A stretch of 64,000 nt of DNA from Desulfuromonas sp. KJ2020 (lineage in GTDB: Bacteria > Desulfobacterota > Desulfuromonadia > Desulfuromonadales > SZUA-540). Below are positions 34,085 through 43,103 of the stretch, one piece after another. A program made the position numbers and the translations under genes. The notes under the pieces were generated by a model that worked only from the letters and a program-made list of their open reading frames with translations, was not told the origin of the DNA and did not search any database. The first letter of the stretch is position 1. The number at the start of each line of letters is the position of its first letter. The stretch spans positions 124,001-188,000 of the forward strand of contig NZ_JAKUKE010000001.1 of the NCBI RefSeq assembly GCF_024197615.1. The letters are read 5' to 3'.

Positions 34085-36463
34085 ATGAAGAAGCAAAGCT
34101 GCCAGCGCCTCATGGAGCGCCGGGCCAAACGGGACTCTTTTCTGGGCACAGAAGACGGTCTGCCCCTTTTGGAGCAGTTTTTCACCGACCTGGAGTCCGC
34201 CTTCGTCGCCGCCCGACAAAACGCCCTGGCGCGCCTCGAAAAAAACCAGAATGCCTTGTCCCAGAGCCTCGACAAGGCGGCCGAGGACCTGGCGAAGAGC
34301 CGGGAAAAACTGTCCACCGCCTTCGACGAGACGGCCCAGGGGCAGGCAGGCGATGACAAGACGACCAAAAAACTGCAGAGTGAAATCGACGCCCAGATGC
34401 TGTGGCTCTATCAGCGCGTACGCTATCAGCTTGACCAGGCGCTCAAACCATTCACTGCCAAGCGCCGCCCGGTCGGGCAGAGCCTAGAACAGATTTATGA
34501 TGGCTACCAGGCCTGTATCAAAAAACTGCCGCAGGAAATCGTCCTGATCAAGCCCCGCCAGGAAGACGCCGAGCCCCTCCATGGCCAGAGCATCTTCGCG
34601 CGGCAAAAAACGGCCTTTCTCGAGCGGGTCTGCGCCTCCTCCCTGGCCCCCCTTAACCGCTTCCTGTTCTGGCAGGCCCGACGGCAATTGCAGCGACGCT
34701 ATCGCCAGATCCGTCTGCCGGCCCAGCAGCTTGCCCGTCAGCACCTGCCCGACCGGCAGCAGGTGAGTCAACACCGCCTGGTCAAGGATTATGAGGCCGT
34801 TTTCGAGAAGGCCAAAGAAAAGCTGGGGGATAGCTGGCGAAACCTGCGCTTCAACCTGACGGCCGCCATCGAAGAACTCAATGAGCTGCGGATTGAACGC
34901 CAGGAAGACAAAGAGGAAACCTTATCGGCCGAGGATTGGCAGGGCAAGCTGGCGGAGATACGCAAGCTGGTCATGGAGGTTCTGGAGCAGACCGCTGCCA
35001 GCCTGCAGGAAGTCGATGCGCCCCTGGTCTCTTTTTTTGAAGAGTTCCCCGCCCAACTCGACCTGGAACACGAGCGGCTGGCCTCCTTCCTGTACGAAGA
35101 CATGCTCAAAGCCCGCCTCTGGCGAGCGCGCCTGCGCTGGGAATTTCATCGGCGCCTCCTGGCCATCCGTAGCCGCTTCAAGCGCCTGAGCAAAGAGCTG
35201 AATCTCCCTGCCGACCAGCAGCAGGCCAAAGGGCTGCTGGCGCAGCTGCGGAAAAAAGCGGCGGCGGTCCTCCCTTTTCTGGCCGTCAAGCAGGGGGCGG
35301 CGCAGGAAGAACTGCTGCGCATGGCCGATCTTCCTTCCAAGGCCGAACTGGCCCGGCAAAGCCAAAATCTTCCCCCGGTTTACCGGCGCCTTTTCAACAC
35401 AGGCCCCCTGCGCAGCCGGGAGTTTCTCGTCGGCCGTGATGAAGAGATGGAGACGCTCTCCGAGGTGCTGAATCGCTGGCAGGAAGGGCGCACTTGCAGC
35501 GTGGCCATCACCGGCCCGGAAGGCAGCGGCAAGACCACCCTGGTCAACTGCTTCGCCAGTGAATATGGCGCCAGGCACCCCTTAATCCGACAGGTCATCG
35601 GACAAAGGCTGCGCCGCGAAGAGGATGTGCTCGCCCTCTTTGCACAATGGTTCGAAGAGGCTCCCCCTTTCGTCTCGCTGACGGATGTGGTGGCCTATAT
35701 TCGGTCCCGGGAGCCGTTTATTCTGCTGGTGGAAGATGGCCATAATCTGCTGTTGCGCACCATCGGCGGACGCCAGGCCGCCGAAGCTTTTCTCTACGTG
35801 CTCCTGGCGACCCGGGGACACTGTCTGTGGCTGATGACCTTCCGGCAATATCCCTTCATCCGCCTCGATTATCAGCTGCGGCTTGGGCAGTACTTCACCC
35901 ACCAGATACCGACCCTCTTCCACAGCAGCGCCGAAATCCGCGACATGCTGCTGCTGCGCCAGCACACCACCGGCTACAAACTGCATTTTTTGCCGGAAAA
36001 GGATAAGGAAGTGGCCGAAGACGCTTCCGAAGAAGACTTGGCCGCCGCACAAAAAGAGCGGAAGGAGAAATATTTTCGGCAGATGTTCGAGGCCTGTGGC
36101 GGAAATATCCACGCCGCGCTCTATTACTGGCAGTTGAGCGTCCACTATGACCTGGAGAGCAAGGAGATCCGCGTCTGCCCGCTGGGCCGGATCGATTACC
36201 GCTTTGTGAAGAGTCTCGATCGCCTCTACCTTTTCAGCCTCTCCGAGGTCATCAGCCATGGAGGGCTCTCAGTGGGAGAGCACAGTGAAATCTTCCGCCT
36301 TTCTCCCCTGCGCAGCCAGCTGACCCTCGACTATCTCGGGCAGATCAATCTGCTCGACGTCGCCGAAACCGAAGCCGAAGGTCTCGGGCGCCGCTATACC
36401 ATCAACCCGATTTTTGTCGGGCCGGTCAGCGATATCCTGGTATCCCAGAACATCCTCTACTGA
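34085..36463 (+). CDS. Large coiled-coil protein with C-terminal ATPase domain
   Basis: A 792-residue protein of a family I do not recognise. The first 440 or so residues are strongly helical and charged, with long coiled-coil stretches (Q, E, R and K rich; about 30-110, 200-330 and 340-400). A STAND/AAA-like ATPase domain follows: FLVGRDEEMETL (about 456-467), Walker A GPEGSGKTT (about 485-493), and Walker B FILLVEDGHN (about 561-570). A highly charged insert (EDASEEDLAAAQKERKEK, about 640-657) comes before a helical C-terminus resembling a winged helix. No membrane segment or signal peptide is visible. The ATG at 34085 was chosen by spacing to corA; a second ATG lies nine codons on. It is 31 bases after corA and 13 before an MscS channel gene, which suggests a role in ion or osmotic response. 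Confidence 0.7.
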   Translation: MKKQSCQRLMERRAKRDSFLGTEDGLPLLEQFFTDLESAFVAARQNALARLEKNQNALSQSLDKAAEDLAKSREKLSTAFDETAQGQAGDDKTTKKLQSEIDAQMLWLYQRVRYQLDQALKPFTAKRRPVGQSLEQIYDGYQACIKKLPQEIVLIKPRQEDAEPLHGQSIFARQKTAFLERVCASSLAPLNRFLFWQARRQLQRRYRQIRLPAQQLARQHLPDRQQVSQHRLVKDYEAVFEKAKEKLGDSWRNLRFNLTAAIEELNELRIERQEDKEETLSAEDWQGKLAEIRKLVMEVLEQTAASLQEVDAPLVSFFEEFPAQLDLEHERLASFLYEDMLKARLWRARLRWEFHRRLLAIRSRFKRLSKELNLPADQQQAKGLLAQLRKKAAAVLPFLAVKQGAAQEELLRMADLPSKAELARQSQNLPPVYRRLFNTGPLRSREFLVGRDEEMETLSEVLNRWQEGRTCSVAITGPEGSGKTTLVNCFASEYGARHPLIRQVIGQRLRREEDVLALFAQWFEEAPPFVSLTDVVAYIRSREPFILLVEDGHNLLLRTIGGRQAAEAFLYVLLATRGHCLWLMTFRQYPFIRLDYQLRLGQYFTHQIPTLFHSSAEIRDMLLLRQHTTGYKLHFLPEKDKEVAEDASEEDLAAAQKERKEKYFRQMFEACGGNIHAALYYWQLSVHYDLESKEIRVCPLGRIDYRFVKSLDRLYLFSLSEVISHGGLSVGEHSEIFRLSPLRSQLTLDYLGQINLLDVAETEAEGLGRRYTINPIFVGPVSDILVSQNILY

Positions 36464-36476
36464 CGGGGAAATCCAT

Positions 36477-37337
36477 ATGAAAGACGAAACCGCTAAATTT
36501 ATTACCGAACTGTTCAGCGACAGCCGCCTGCTGGTGGCCCTGGCCGTCATTGTCGCCGTCTGGCTCTTCACACGGGCCCTGCAGAAACTGGCTGAAATTC
36601 TGGCCGACAAGTTTTCCCGCTACCGCCTATTCATCTCCAGCCTCTTTCCCGTACTGCGACTGCTGACCTGGCTCATCGCCATTCCGGCCATCACCTTCTC
36701 CATCCTCGAACCTCCCATGAACACGGTGCTGGCCATCACGGCTTCGGCCGGCCTGGCCATCGGCCTCGGCGCCCAGGATCTCATCCGCAACCTCATCGCC
36801 GGCATCCTCATCCTCTTCGACCGCCCCTTTCGGGTGGGCGACATGGTTAAAGCGGGGGATCATTATGGGGAAATCACCGATATCGGGCTGCGCTCCGTCA
36901 CCCTGCATACCTTCGATGACAGCTATGTCACCCTGCCCAACTCCATGGTGCTGGGCCAGGCCGTTTCCAATTCCAACACGGGAGAACTCGATGAGATGAT
37001 CGTCACCGAGCTTCTGCTGCCGGCCGCCATCGACACCCAGACGGTCCGGGAGATTGCCTGGGAGGCGGCGGCCTGCTCACCCTACGTCTATCTGAAAAAA
37101 CCGATCACCATCATCGTTGAAGATCATTTCGACTTCACCTTTCTCACCCGTTACAAGATCAAGGCCTATGTACTCGACGTCCGTCTGGAGCGTCTGATGG
37201 CCAGCGACATCACCGAGCGTATCAAGCAGGAGATCAATCGGCGGGGTTTGCTGCCTCAGGCTGAGGCCAATAAGAGCCTTCAGGCTACCGGTCCCTTGCC
37301 TGCGACGCCGGCCCCAGCGGAGAAGAGTACTCCGTGA
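36477..37337 (+). CDS. MscS family mechanosensitive channel
   Basis: A 286-residue small-conductance channel. Three helices occupy about residues 15-35, 50-75 and 80-110; the pore helix (SAGLAIGLGAQDLIRNLIAGILIL) carries the Ala/Gly packing pattern of TM3, followed by the beta domain start FDRPFRVGDMVKAG (about 114-127) and the C-terminal mixed domain. The ATG at 36477 lies 13 bases after the ATPase gene; upstream ORF extension is read-through. The stop overlaps the transporter start. Confidence 0.9.
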   Translation: MKDETAKFITELFSDSRLLVALAVIVAVWLFTRALQKLAEILADKFSRYRLFISSLFPVLRLLTWLIAIPAITFSILEPPMNTVLAITASAGLAIGLGAQDLIRNLIAGILILFDRPFRVGDMVKAGDHYGEITDIGLRSVTLHTFDDSYVTLPNSMVLGQAVSNSNTGELDEMIVTELLLPAAIDTQTVREIAWEAAACSPYVYLKKPITIIVEDHFDFTFLTRYKIKAYVLDVRLERLMASDITERIKQEINRRGLLPQAEANKSLQATGPLPATPAPAEKSTP

Positions 37338-38563
37338 ACTGGACCATCCTGCTCGTCTTCCTTTTTGTCTACCTTGGCATGATCCTCGGCCGACTGCCCG
37401 GCTTTGCCCTCGACCGCACCGGCATTGCCCTGCTTGGCGCCCTGCTGCTGCTTGTCACCGACCAACTGACCCTGACCGAAGCCTGGCTGGCCGTCGATGT
37501 GCCGACCATCGCCCTGCTCTTTGGCCTGATGATCGTCTCCGCCCAGTTCCGGCTCGGCGGTTTTTACAGTCGGCTGACTCTGGGGCTGGCCGCAGCAGAT
37601 CGCTCCCCCGAACGTCTGCTGGCCCTGATGATTGCTGCCAGCGGCCTGCTCTCGGCCCTGCTCGCCAACGATATCGTCTGCCTGGCCATGGCGCCCATGC
37701 TGGTGGAAGGCTGCCTGCGGCGGCAACTCAACCCCAGACCCTTTCTGCTGGCCCTGGCCTGTGCCGCCAATGTGGGTTCGGCCGCCACCCTCATCGGCAA
37801 TCCCCAGAACATGCTCATCGGCCAGAGTCTCGAGCTGTCCTTTGCCGGCTATCTTCTCGACGGCGGCCTGCCCGCCCTGCTCGGTCTCGGCCTGACCTGG
37901 TGGATCATCGCCCGCGTCTATCGCGGGCGTTGGCACTGCGAGCTGCCTCCCCTGAAGGTCGAGGCGCCCGTCTATGACCCTTGGCAAACACGCAAGGGTT
38001 TTCTCGTGCTGATTCTGCTGGTCGCCGCCTTTCTCGTGGCGCCCTGGCCTCGGGAACTGCTGGCCCTGGCCGCGGCGGGCTTCCTGCTTAGCAGCCGTCA
38101 CCTCGCCTCGCGGCGTATCCTGGCTCTGGTCGACTGGCAGCTACTCGTCCTATTCATTGGCCTCTTCATCGTCAATCAGGCTTTGGCCGATGCCGGCTTG
38201 CTGGCTCAGGGCATGCAGGCCCTCGCCGCCACCGGCGTCGATCTGCACCAGCCCGGTTGGCTCTTCGCCGTCACCGTGCCCCTCGCCAATCTCGTCTCCA
38301 ACGTGCCGGCCACCCTGCTGCTGCTGCCCGCCGCCACCCACCCCCTGGCCGGACCGGTCCTCGCCCTGGCCAGCACTCTGGCCGGCAACCTGCTTATCGT
38401 CGGCAGCATCGCCAACATCATCGTCGTCGACCAGGCCGCCCGGCTTGGTATCACCATCGACTGGCGTGAGCATGCCCGCATCGGCATCCCCGTTACCCTG
38501 GCGACCCTCACCGTCGCCGCCCTGTGGCTCTGGTGGCGGGCTGGAATGATCGCTGGCGGCTAG
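37334..38563 (+). CDS. ArsB/NhaD superfamily ion transporter
   Basis: A 409-residue inner-membrane protein with about 11 helices. The inverted-repeat signatures of the ion transporter (IT) superfamily are visible: SALLANDIVCLAMAPML (about residues 105-121), AANVGSAATLIGNPQNML (about 136-153), and in the second half NLVSNVPATLLLLP (about 318-331) and AGNLLIVGSIANIIV (about 346-360). Members carry arsenite, Na+/H+ or dicarboxylates; the substrate cannot be told here. GTG start at 37334 overlaps the MscS stop (GTGA). Confidence 0.85.
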   Translation: MNWTILLVFLFVYLGMILGRLPGFALDRTGIALLGALLLLVTDQLTLTEAWLAVDVPTIALLFGLMIVSAQFRLGGFYSRLTLGLAAADRSPERLLALMIAASGLLSALLANDIVCLAMAPMLVEGCLRRQLNPRPFLLALACAANVGSAATLIGNPQNMLIGQSLELSFAGYLLDGGLPALLGLGLTWWIIARVYRGRWHCELPPLKVEAPVYDPWQTRKGFLVLILLVAAFLVAPWPRELLALAAAGFLLSSRHLASRRILALVDWQLLVLFIGLFIVNQALADAGLLAQGMQALAATGVDLHQPGWLFAVTVPLANLVSNVPATLLLLPAATHPLAGPVLALASTLAGNLLIVGSIANIIVVDQAARLGITIDWREHARIGIPVTLATLTVAALWLWWRAGMIAGG

Positions 38564-38582
38564 CCGCGAGAAAGGATGATTC

Positions 38583-40046
38583 ATGACCGCCGTTCCCTCC
38601 CTGCGCCTTCGCTCTCTCAACGACAAGGCCCCGCGGCCCGAGGGGCAGTTCGTCCTCTACTGGATGGTCGCCTTTCGGCGCCCGCACTGGAATTTCGCCC
38701 TGCAACACGCCGTGGAACTCGCCCTGAAATACCAGCGTCCCCTGCTGGTGGTGGAGAGCCTGCGCTGTGATTATCCCTGGGCCAGCGATCGCCTCCATAC
38801 TTTTCTCCTCGACGGCATGGCCGACAACGCCCGTCTGTTGCGAGATAGCCCTGTCACCTATCACCCCTATGTGGAGCCGCATCCTGGCGCTGCAAAGGGA
38901 CTCATCCTTTTTCTCGCCCGGTCTGCCTGCGCCATCGTCAGCGATGATTTCCCCTGTTTTATTCTGCCCGACATGCTCCAGACCGCCGCAGCGCAATGCC
39001 CTGTGGCCTTCACCGCCGTGGACAGCAACGGCATCCTGCCCCTGCGAGCCACCGAGACCCTCTATCCCTCAGCCTATGCCTTCCGCCGTTTTCTGCAGAA
39101 AAACCTGGTCGGCCCCCTGCTCAGCCCCCCCCAGGCCGATCCTCTCAAGGGACTGCCGCTGCCCGAGCTGAAACCGCTTCCCGAAGAGTTAAGCCAGCGC
39201 TGGCCGGCCTGCCCTGTCGAACGACTTCAGAAGCCGCAAACGGTGCTCGCCGAGCTTCCCCTCGACCACAGCGTACCCCCTGTCGACATTAAAGGCGGCC
39301 CCCTCGCAGCCCAAAAAAACATGGAGGACTTTCTCCAGCACAAGCTAAGCCGCTACGCCAATGAACGCAACGAACCAGAAGCCGAGGTCACCAGCGGGCT
39401 CTCTCCCTATCTGCACTTCGGCCATATCAGCGCCCACCAGATCGTCCACGAGCTGTTGCAGACTCAGGGCTGGTCTCCTCACCGCCTCGAAAGCAAACCG
39501 CGAGGGCAGAAAGAAGGCTGGTGGGGGCTCGACGTCAACGCCGAAGCCTTCCTCGATCAGCTCATCACCTGGCGCGAGCTCGGCTTCAACATGTGCGCGC
39601 TCAACCCGCTCTACGATCGCTACGAATCACTGCCGCCCTGGGCGCGGGCCAGCCTCGAAGCGCACGCCGACGATCCGCGCCAAACCCTCTACACCCTGGA
39701 TGAATTCGCCGCCGCAACCACCCACGACCCCCTGTGGAACGCCGCCCAGCGCCAACTCGTGCGCGAGGGGCGCCTGCACAACTATCTGCGTATGCTCTGG
39801 GGAAAAAAGATACTCGAATGGACCCGCCATCCCCGGCAGGCCTTGGAAGTGATGATCGAACTCAACAACCGCTACGCCCTCGACGGCCGCGACCCGAATT
39901 CGACCAGCGGCATCTTCTGGTGCTTGGGACGCTACGACCGCCCCTGGGGGGAGCGGCCGATTTTCGGCAAAATCCGCACGATGAGTTCGGAACGTACGGC
40001 CAAAAAGGTGCGGGTAAGAACGTATCTGGAGACTTATGGGGAGTAG
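38583..40046 (+). CDS. Class II deoxyribodipyrimidine photolyase
   Basis: A 487-residue FAD enzyme that splits UV-induced pyrimidine dimers with blue light. Class II features include VLYWMVAFRRPHWNFAL near the N-terminus (about residues 23-39), VDSNGILPL (about 146-154), LSPYLHFGHISA (about 272-283), and the C-terminal FWCLGRYDRPWGERPIFGKIR block (split here at about 439-459). The fold is two domains, alpha/beta then helical FAD-binding. It starts 19 bases after the transporter gene. A light-dependent repair enzyme suggests the organism meets sunlight despite its anaerobic profile. Confidence 0.93.
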   Translation: MTAVPSLRLRSLNDKAPRPEGQFVLYWMVAFRRPHWNFALQHAVELALKYQRPLLVVESLRCDYPWASDRLHTFLLDGMADNARLLRDSPVTYHPYVEPHPGAAKGLILFLARSACAIVSDDFPCFILPDMLQTAAAQCPVAFTAVDSNGILPLRATETLYPSAYAFRRFLQKNLVGPLLSPPQADPLKGLPLPELKPLPEELSQRWPACPVERLQKPQTVLAELPLDHSVPPVDIKGGPLAAQKNMEDFLQHKLSRYANERNEPEAEVTSGLSPYLHFGHISAHQIVHELLQTQGWSPHRLESKPRGQKEGWWGLDVNAEAFLDQLITWRELGFNMCALNPLYDRYESLPPWARASLEAHADDPRQTLYTLDEFAAATTHDPLWNAAQRQLVREGRLHNYLRMLWGKKILEWTRHPRQALEVMIELNNRYALDGRDPNSTSGIFWCLGRYDRPWGERPIFGKIRTMSSERTAKKVRVRTYLETYGE

Positions 40047-40106
40047 GGGGATTCGGTCTGCACAGACAGGGCTGAGGCATACCCCCAAAAGAAAAGTTTC
40101 TGGTTC

Positions 40107-42014
40107 CTACCTCAATTCACTAATCCGCAGTTGAAGACGCTTTGCCATTTCCGGATTGAGCACACTTAGCCGGGGCAGCAGGTTAAGCGCCGAGGCAACG
40201 TCCCTAAGATCAAGGTATGTCAAACCGACATTATAGAGGGTACCTGCGTGGTTTGGGTTCAGCTGTGCTGCCACTAGGAAAGCCTGTAGCGCTTCTTTCA
40301 ACTCTCCTTTTTTATTGAGGGCAACACCAAGATTGAAATAGGTCATCGGGTCTGACCTGTCCAGTTCCAGAGAACGCCGGTAATGATAGATGGCATCCTC
40401 CAAGCGGCCCAAACGCTCGTAGGCCAAGGCCAGATTAAAATACACCGTGGCATTATACGGCTCCAGCATCAGCCCTTTCTGCAGATAGGCGGCAGCTTCC
40501 GCATATTTGCCTTGAAAGTTATATAAAACACCCAGGTTATTGTAGAGCTTAAAATGAGAAGGGTTTCGGCGAACTCCCTCCAAAAGAATCTGCACCGCTT
40601 TCTTGTGCTGCTTCTGGGCGGCGTAAACCATGGAAAGGTTAATGTGTAACAAAACGTAATCGGGGTTAATTTCAAGGGCCCGCTCATAAAGTTGCTGGGC
40701 TTCCTCCAAGCGCCCCTGTTTTCTGTACACATTGGCCAAATCAAGATGGACACGTTCGCTGCGAGGTGCCCGGCGGAGGTTATCTTCATAAAAAGCGGCA
40801 GGGTCATTCCACAGATCATTTCGTTGCCAGGTCAAAACCGACAGAGCAGCGACGAGTAAAAATGTTCCGACCCAAGCGCCTCGACCCGGCAACCGAGCAA
40901 GCGCGGCCATCACGACCAGCGCAAAACCGAACATCGGGATATAGAGTCTGTGTTCAAAAACAGGATCCAGGGGAATTATAGTGGACTCTACCGCCAATCC
41001 CAAAAAGAACCAGAGAATACCGGCCGATAGGTACGGCAGCCGTTTCCGCATATATGCAGCCGTAGCCAGCAGGGCCACAACTCCTAAGGCGGCGATTAAG
41101 GTCTTGGCTTCCCACACTGTGGCGACAATAGGGATATCGTAATCAAGAGCCTGACCGTAAGGAACAAAGAGTAACCGGAGGTAAAGCCAGATGACGGAAA
41201 ATTCGGTGGCCAGATAGTTTAGGGGCGAGAGGTGCCGGAGATGGACCAAATCCGGCATACCGCCGACATTGGCGATCCCCTCGCCTGACAGCGCCGGCAG
41301 CAGGAGACTGGTCACCGCCAATCCAATGGGAGCAATAGCAAATGGCGCGACATACCAGAACTGTCTCGACCAGGACAGACGCCGCTCTTCCGCCAAGAAA
41401 TAGCGATCAAAGAGGATGATTGCCACCGGCAATACCGCCGTGTTCTGTTTAAAGAAAACGGCGAGAACACCGCAGACTATCGCGCTGCCGTAAAATACCC
41501 AGTGTCGGCTTTCCTTATGATCCGTGTTCTCCCGCGCCCGCACGTACAAATATAGGGCCAGAAAGAAAAACAGGGCGGCAAGGCTGGTCATGCGTTGCAC
41601 GATGTAGGTCACTGCCTGCGTCTGCAACGGGTGGGCAACAAAGATGAGAGCTCCCCCTAGGGCGAGCAGATAGCGTGATGGAAAGACTCGCTTGAACAGG
41701 AGAAAGACCAGGCATGAAGTCACCAGATGGATGACAATATTGACGATATGGTAACCGACCACTTTCGTACCGCCATAGTGGTAGTTGAAGGCAAAGGTCA
41801 GGTTGGCAAAACCCCTCCCAGAAAAGAGGTCTTCCCAAGCCTCTGAAAGTTGATGGATCGTGCGATTTTCCACGATGGCACGCACATCGTCCATATACCA
41901 GGGCACCTGCAGGGTATGGGCATATATGAGTATCCCCAACAGACAGATTCCGACAAAGGCCGCAAGATCTCCTCGCCCGGTTCCCTCCCAGCTTTTATTT
42001 TTCGACTCCGCCAT
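40107..42014 (-). CDS. TMTC-like membrane protein with C-terminal TPR repeats
   Basis: A 635-residue protein with about ten hydrophobic helices (residues 15-410) and then five or six TPR units (about 425-620, e.g. LYERALEINPDYVLLHIN). The N-terminal part has the GT-C-type WYMDDVRAIVENRTI loop (acidic D-D after helix 1) and the DUF1736-like region, as in TMTC O-mannosyltransferases. It is the last gene of the polysaccharide cluster, so transfer of a lipid-linked sugar at the outer face of the inner membrane is likely. Acceptor unknown. It starts 12 bases after the preceding stop. Confidence 0.8.
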   Translation of the reverse strand: MAESKNKSWEGTGRGDLAAFVGICLLGILIYAHTLQVPWYMDDVRAIVENRTIHQLSEAWEDLFSGRGFANLTFAFNYHYGGTKVVGYHIVNIVIHLVTSCLVFLLFKRVFPSRYLLALGGALIFVAHPLQTQAVTYIVQRMTSLAALFFFLALYLYVRARENTDHKESRHWVFYGSAIVCGVLAVFFKQNTAVLPVAIILFDRYFLAEERRLSWSRQFWYVAPFAIAPIGLAVTSLLLPALSGEGIANVGGMPDLVHLRHLSPLNYLATEFSVIWLYLRLLFVPYGQALDYDIPIVATVWEAKTLIAALGVVALLATAAYMRKRLPYLSAGILWFFLGLAVESTIIPLDPVFEHRLYIPMFGFALVVMAALARLPGRGAWVGTFLLVAALSVLTWQRNDLWNDPAAFYEDNLRRAPRSERVHLDLANVYRKQGRLEEAQQLYERALEINPDYVLLHINLSMVYAAQKQHKKAVQILLEGVRRNPSHFKLYNNLGVLYNFQGKYAEAAAYLQKGLMLEPYNATVYFNLALAYERLGRLEDAIYHYRRSLELDRSDPMTYFNLGVALNKKGELKEALQAFLVAAQLNPNHAGTLYNVGLTYLDLRDVASALNLLPRLSVLNPEMAKRLQLRISELR

Positions 42015-42026
42015 CGTTCCTCGCTC

Positions 42027-43103
42027 CTATGCTTCCTCAGGCGATTTTAACGGCTTACGAAGTGCCGTCATCAAAATCGCCAGGAGAACTTTGATCATGT
42101 AATAGACCCCTGTAATACCCGCAATCGACGAGCCTCCCCCCTGTCTCTCGCGCATCAAGGTGACGGCTTCGGCTATGCGGAAACCATTGCGGCCCAAAAG
42201 TATCACCGCTTCCGGCTCAGGATAATCCACCGGGTAATGCCTGGCCAGAAACTCAATCGCTTTTCGTCCATAAACCCGGAATCCCGATGTGTTATCCGTC
42301 ACACGCTGACCGATCAGCAGCGAATTGACCACCTGAAAAAGACGAATGCCCATACGCCTGGCAAAGGTCGAACGATACCCCGCCTGCTGTTTGAGAAACC
42401 GCGAGCCGATCACCATTTGAGCTTCTTCCGCCGTCAAAGCCTTGAGTAGCCCAGGTATTTCACTCGCCAGGTGTTGGCCGTCACCATCGAACTGAATGGC
42501 GAGGCTGTAGCCATGGGTGGCCGCGTATTTAAAGCCAGTTTGCACGGCCCCGCCAATCCCGAGATTTTTCGGCAAATCGATTACCCGTGCCACACCGCTG
42601 GCTCTGGCCTGCGCCGAGGTCGCATCGACAGAACCGTCGTTGACGACCAGGATATCCAGGGGCAGGTTGATCGAACGCAGATCCTCAATGACCTGGCCAA
42701 TGGCCTTCGCCTCGTTGTAGGCGGGTACAATGACCAGCAGATCGGCTTCTTTCGGCTGGAATGACAATCGGTTAAGGCCAAGCTCCTGGATCATCTCCTT
42801 GTTCTGTTCGGAGAGTCTCGTCACGACCACCGTCAGATGGATGAGCAGGAGAAACGTGAACCCCGTGGTCATCAGCGTCAAAACACTCGGAGGGTAAGCG
42901 ATACCGAACAGCTGGCCGAGGCGATCGATGGCGAAGCGATCAAGGGAAAGGTAGAGAAGAAAAAGGCTCATGGCGAACCAAAGGATGGAATATTCCTCCT
43001 TGACGCGCCGGTTCTTCACCAGGCTGAAAATGAAAAAAAAGATAAACAGGCTAAAGAGAATGGAAAAGAACTGAATCCTGTCGAAAACAAAAATGTTCGG
43101 CAT
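42027..43103 (-). CDS. DUF2304-glycosyltransferase family 2 fusion
   Basis: A 358-residue protein in two parts. Residues 1-115 hold three helices with the DUF2304 pattern (VKNRRVKEEYSILWF after helix 1). Residues 118-345 are a GT2 domain of the dolichyl-phosphate mannose synthase type: VIVPAYNEAKAIG, ILVVNDGSVDATS (nucleotide site), QFDGDGQH (DXD-type metal site) and NTSGFRVYGRKA. These two modules are commonly separate neighbouring genes. The likely job is making a polyprenyl-phosphate sugar, which would suit the TMTC-like protein encoded next. The start overlaps the previous stop by one base (TAATG). Confidence 0.85.
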   Translation of the reverse strand: MPNIFVFDRIQFFSILFSLFIFFFIFSLVKNRRVKEEYSILWFAMSLFLLYLSLDRFAIDRLGQLFGIAYPPSVLTLMTTGFTFLLLIHLTVVVTRLSEQNKEMIQELGLNRLSFQPKEADLLVIVPAYNEAKAIGQVIEDLRSINLPLDILVVNDGSVDATSAQARASGVARVIDLPKNLGIGGAVQTGFKYAATHGYSLAIQFDGDGQHLASEIPGLLKALTAEEAQMVIGSRFLKQQAGYRSTFARRMGIRLFQVVNSLLIGQRVTDNTSGFRVYGRKAIEFLARHYPVDYPEPEAVILLGRNGFRIAEAVTLMRERQGGGSSIAGITGVYYMIKVLLAILMTALRKPLKSPEEA

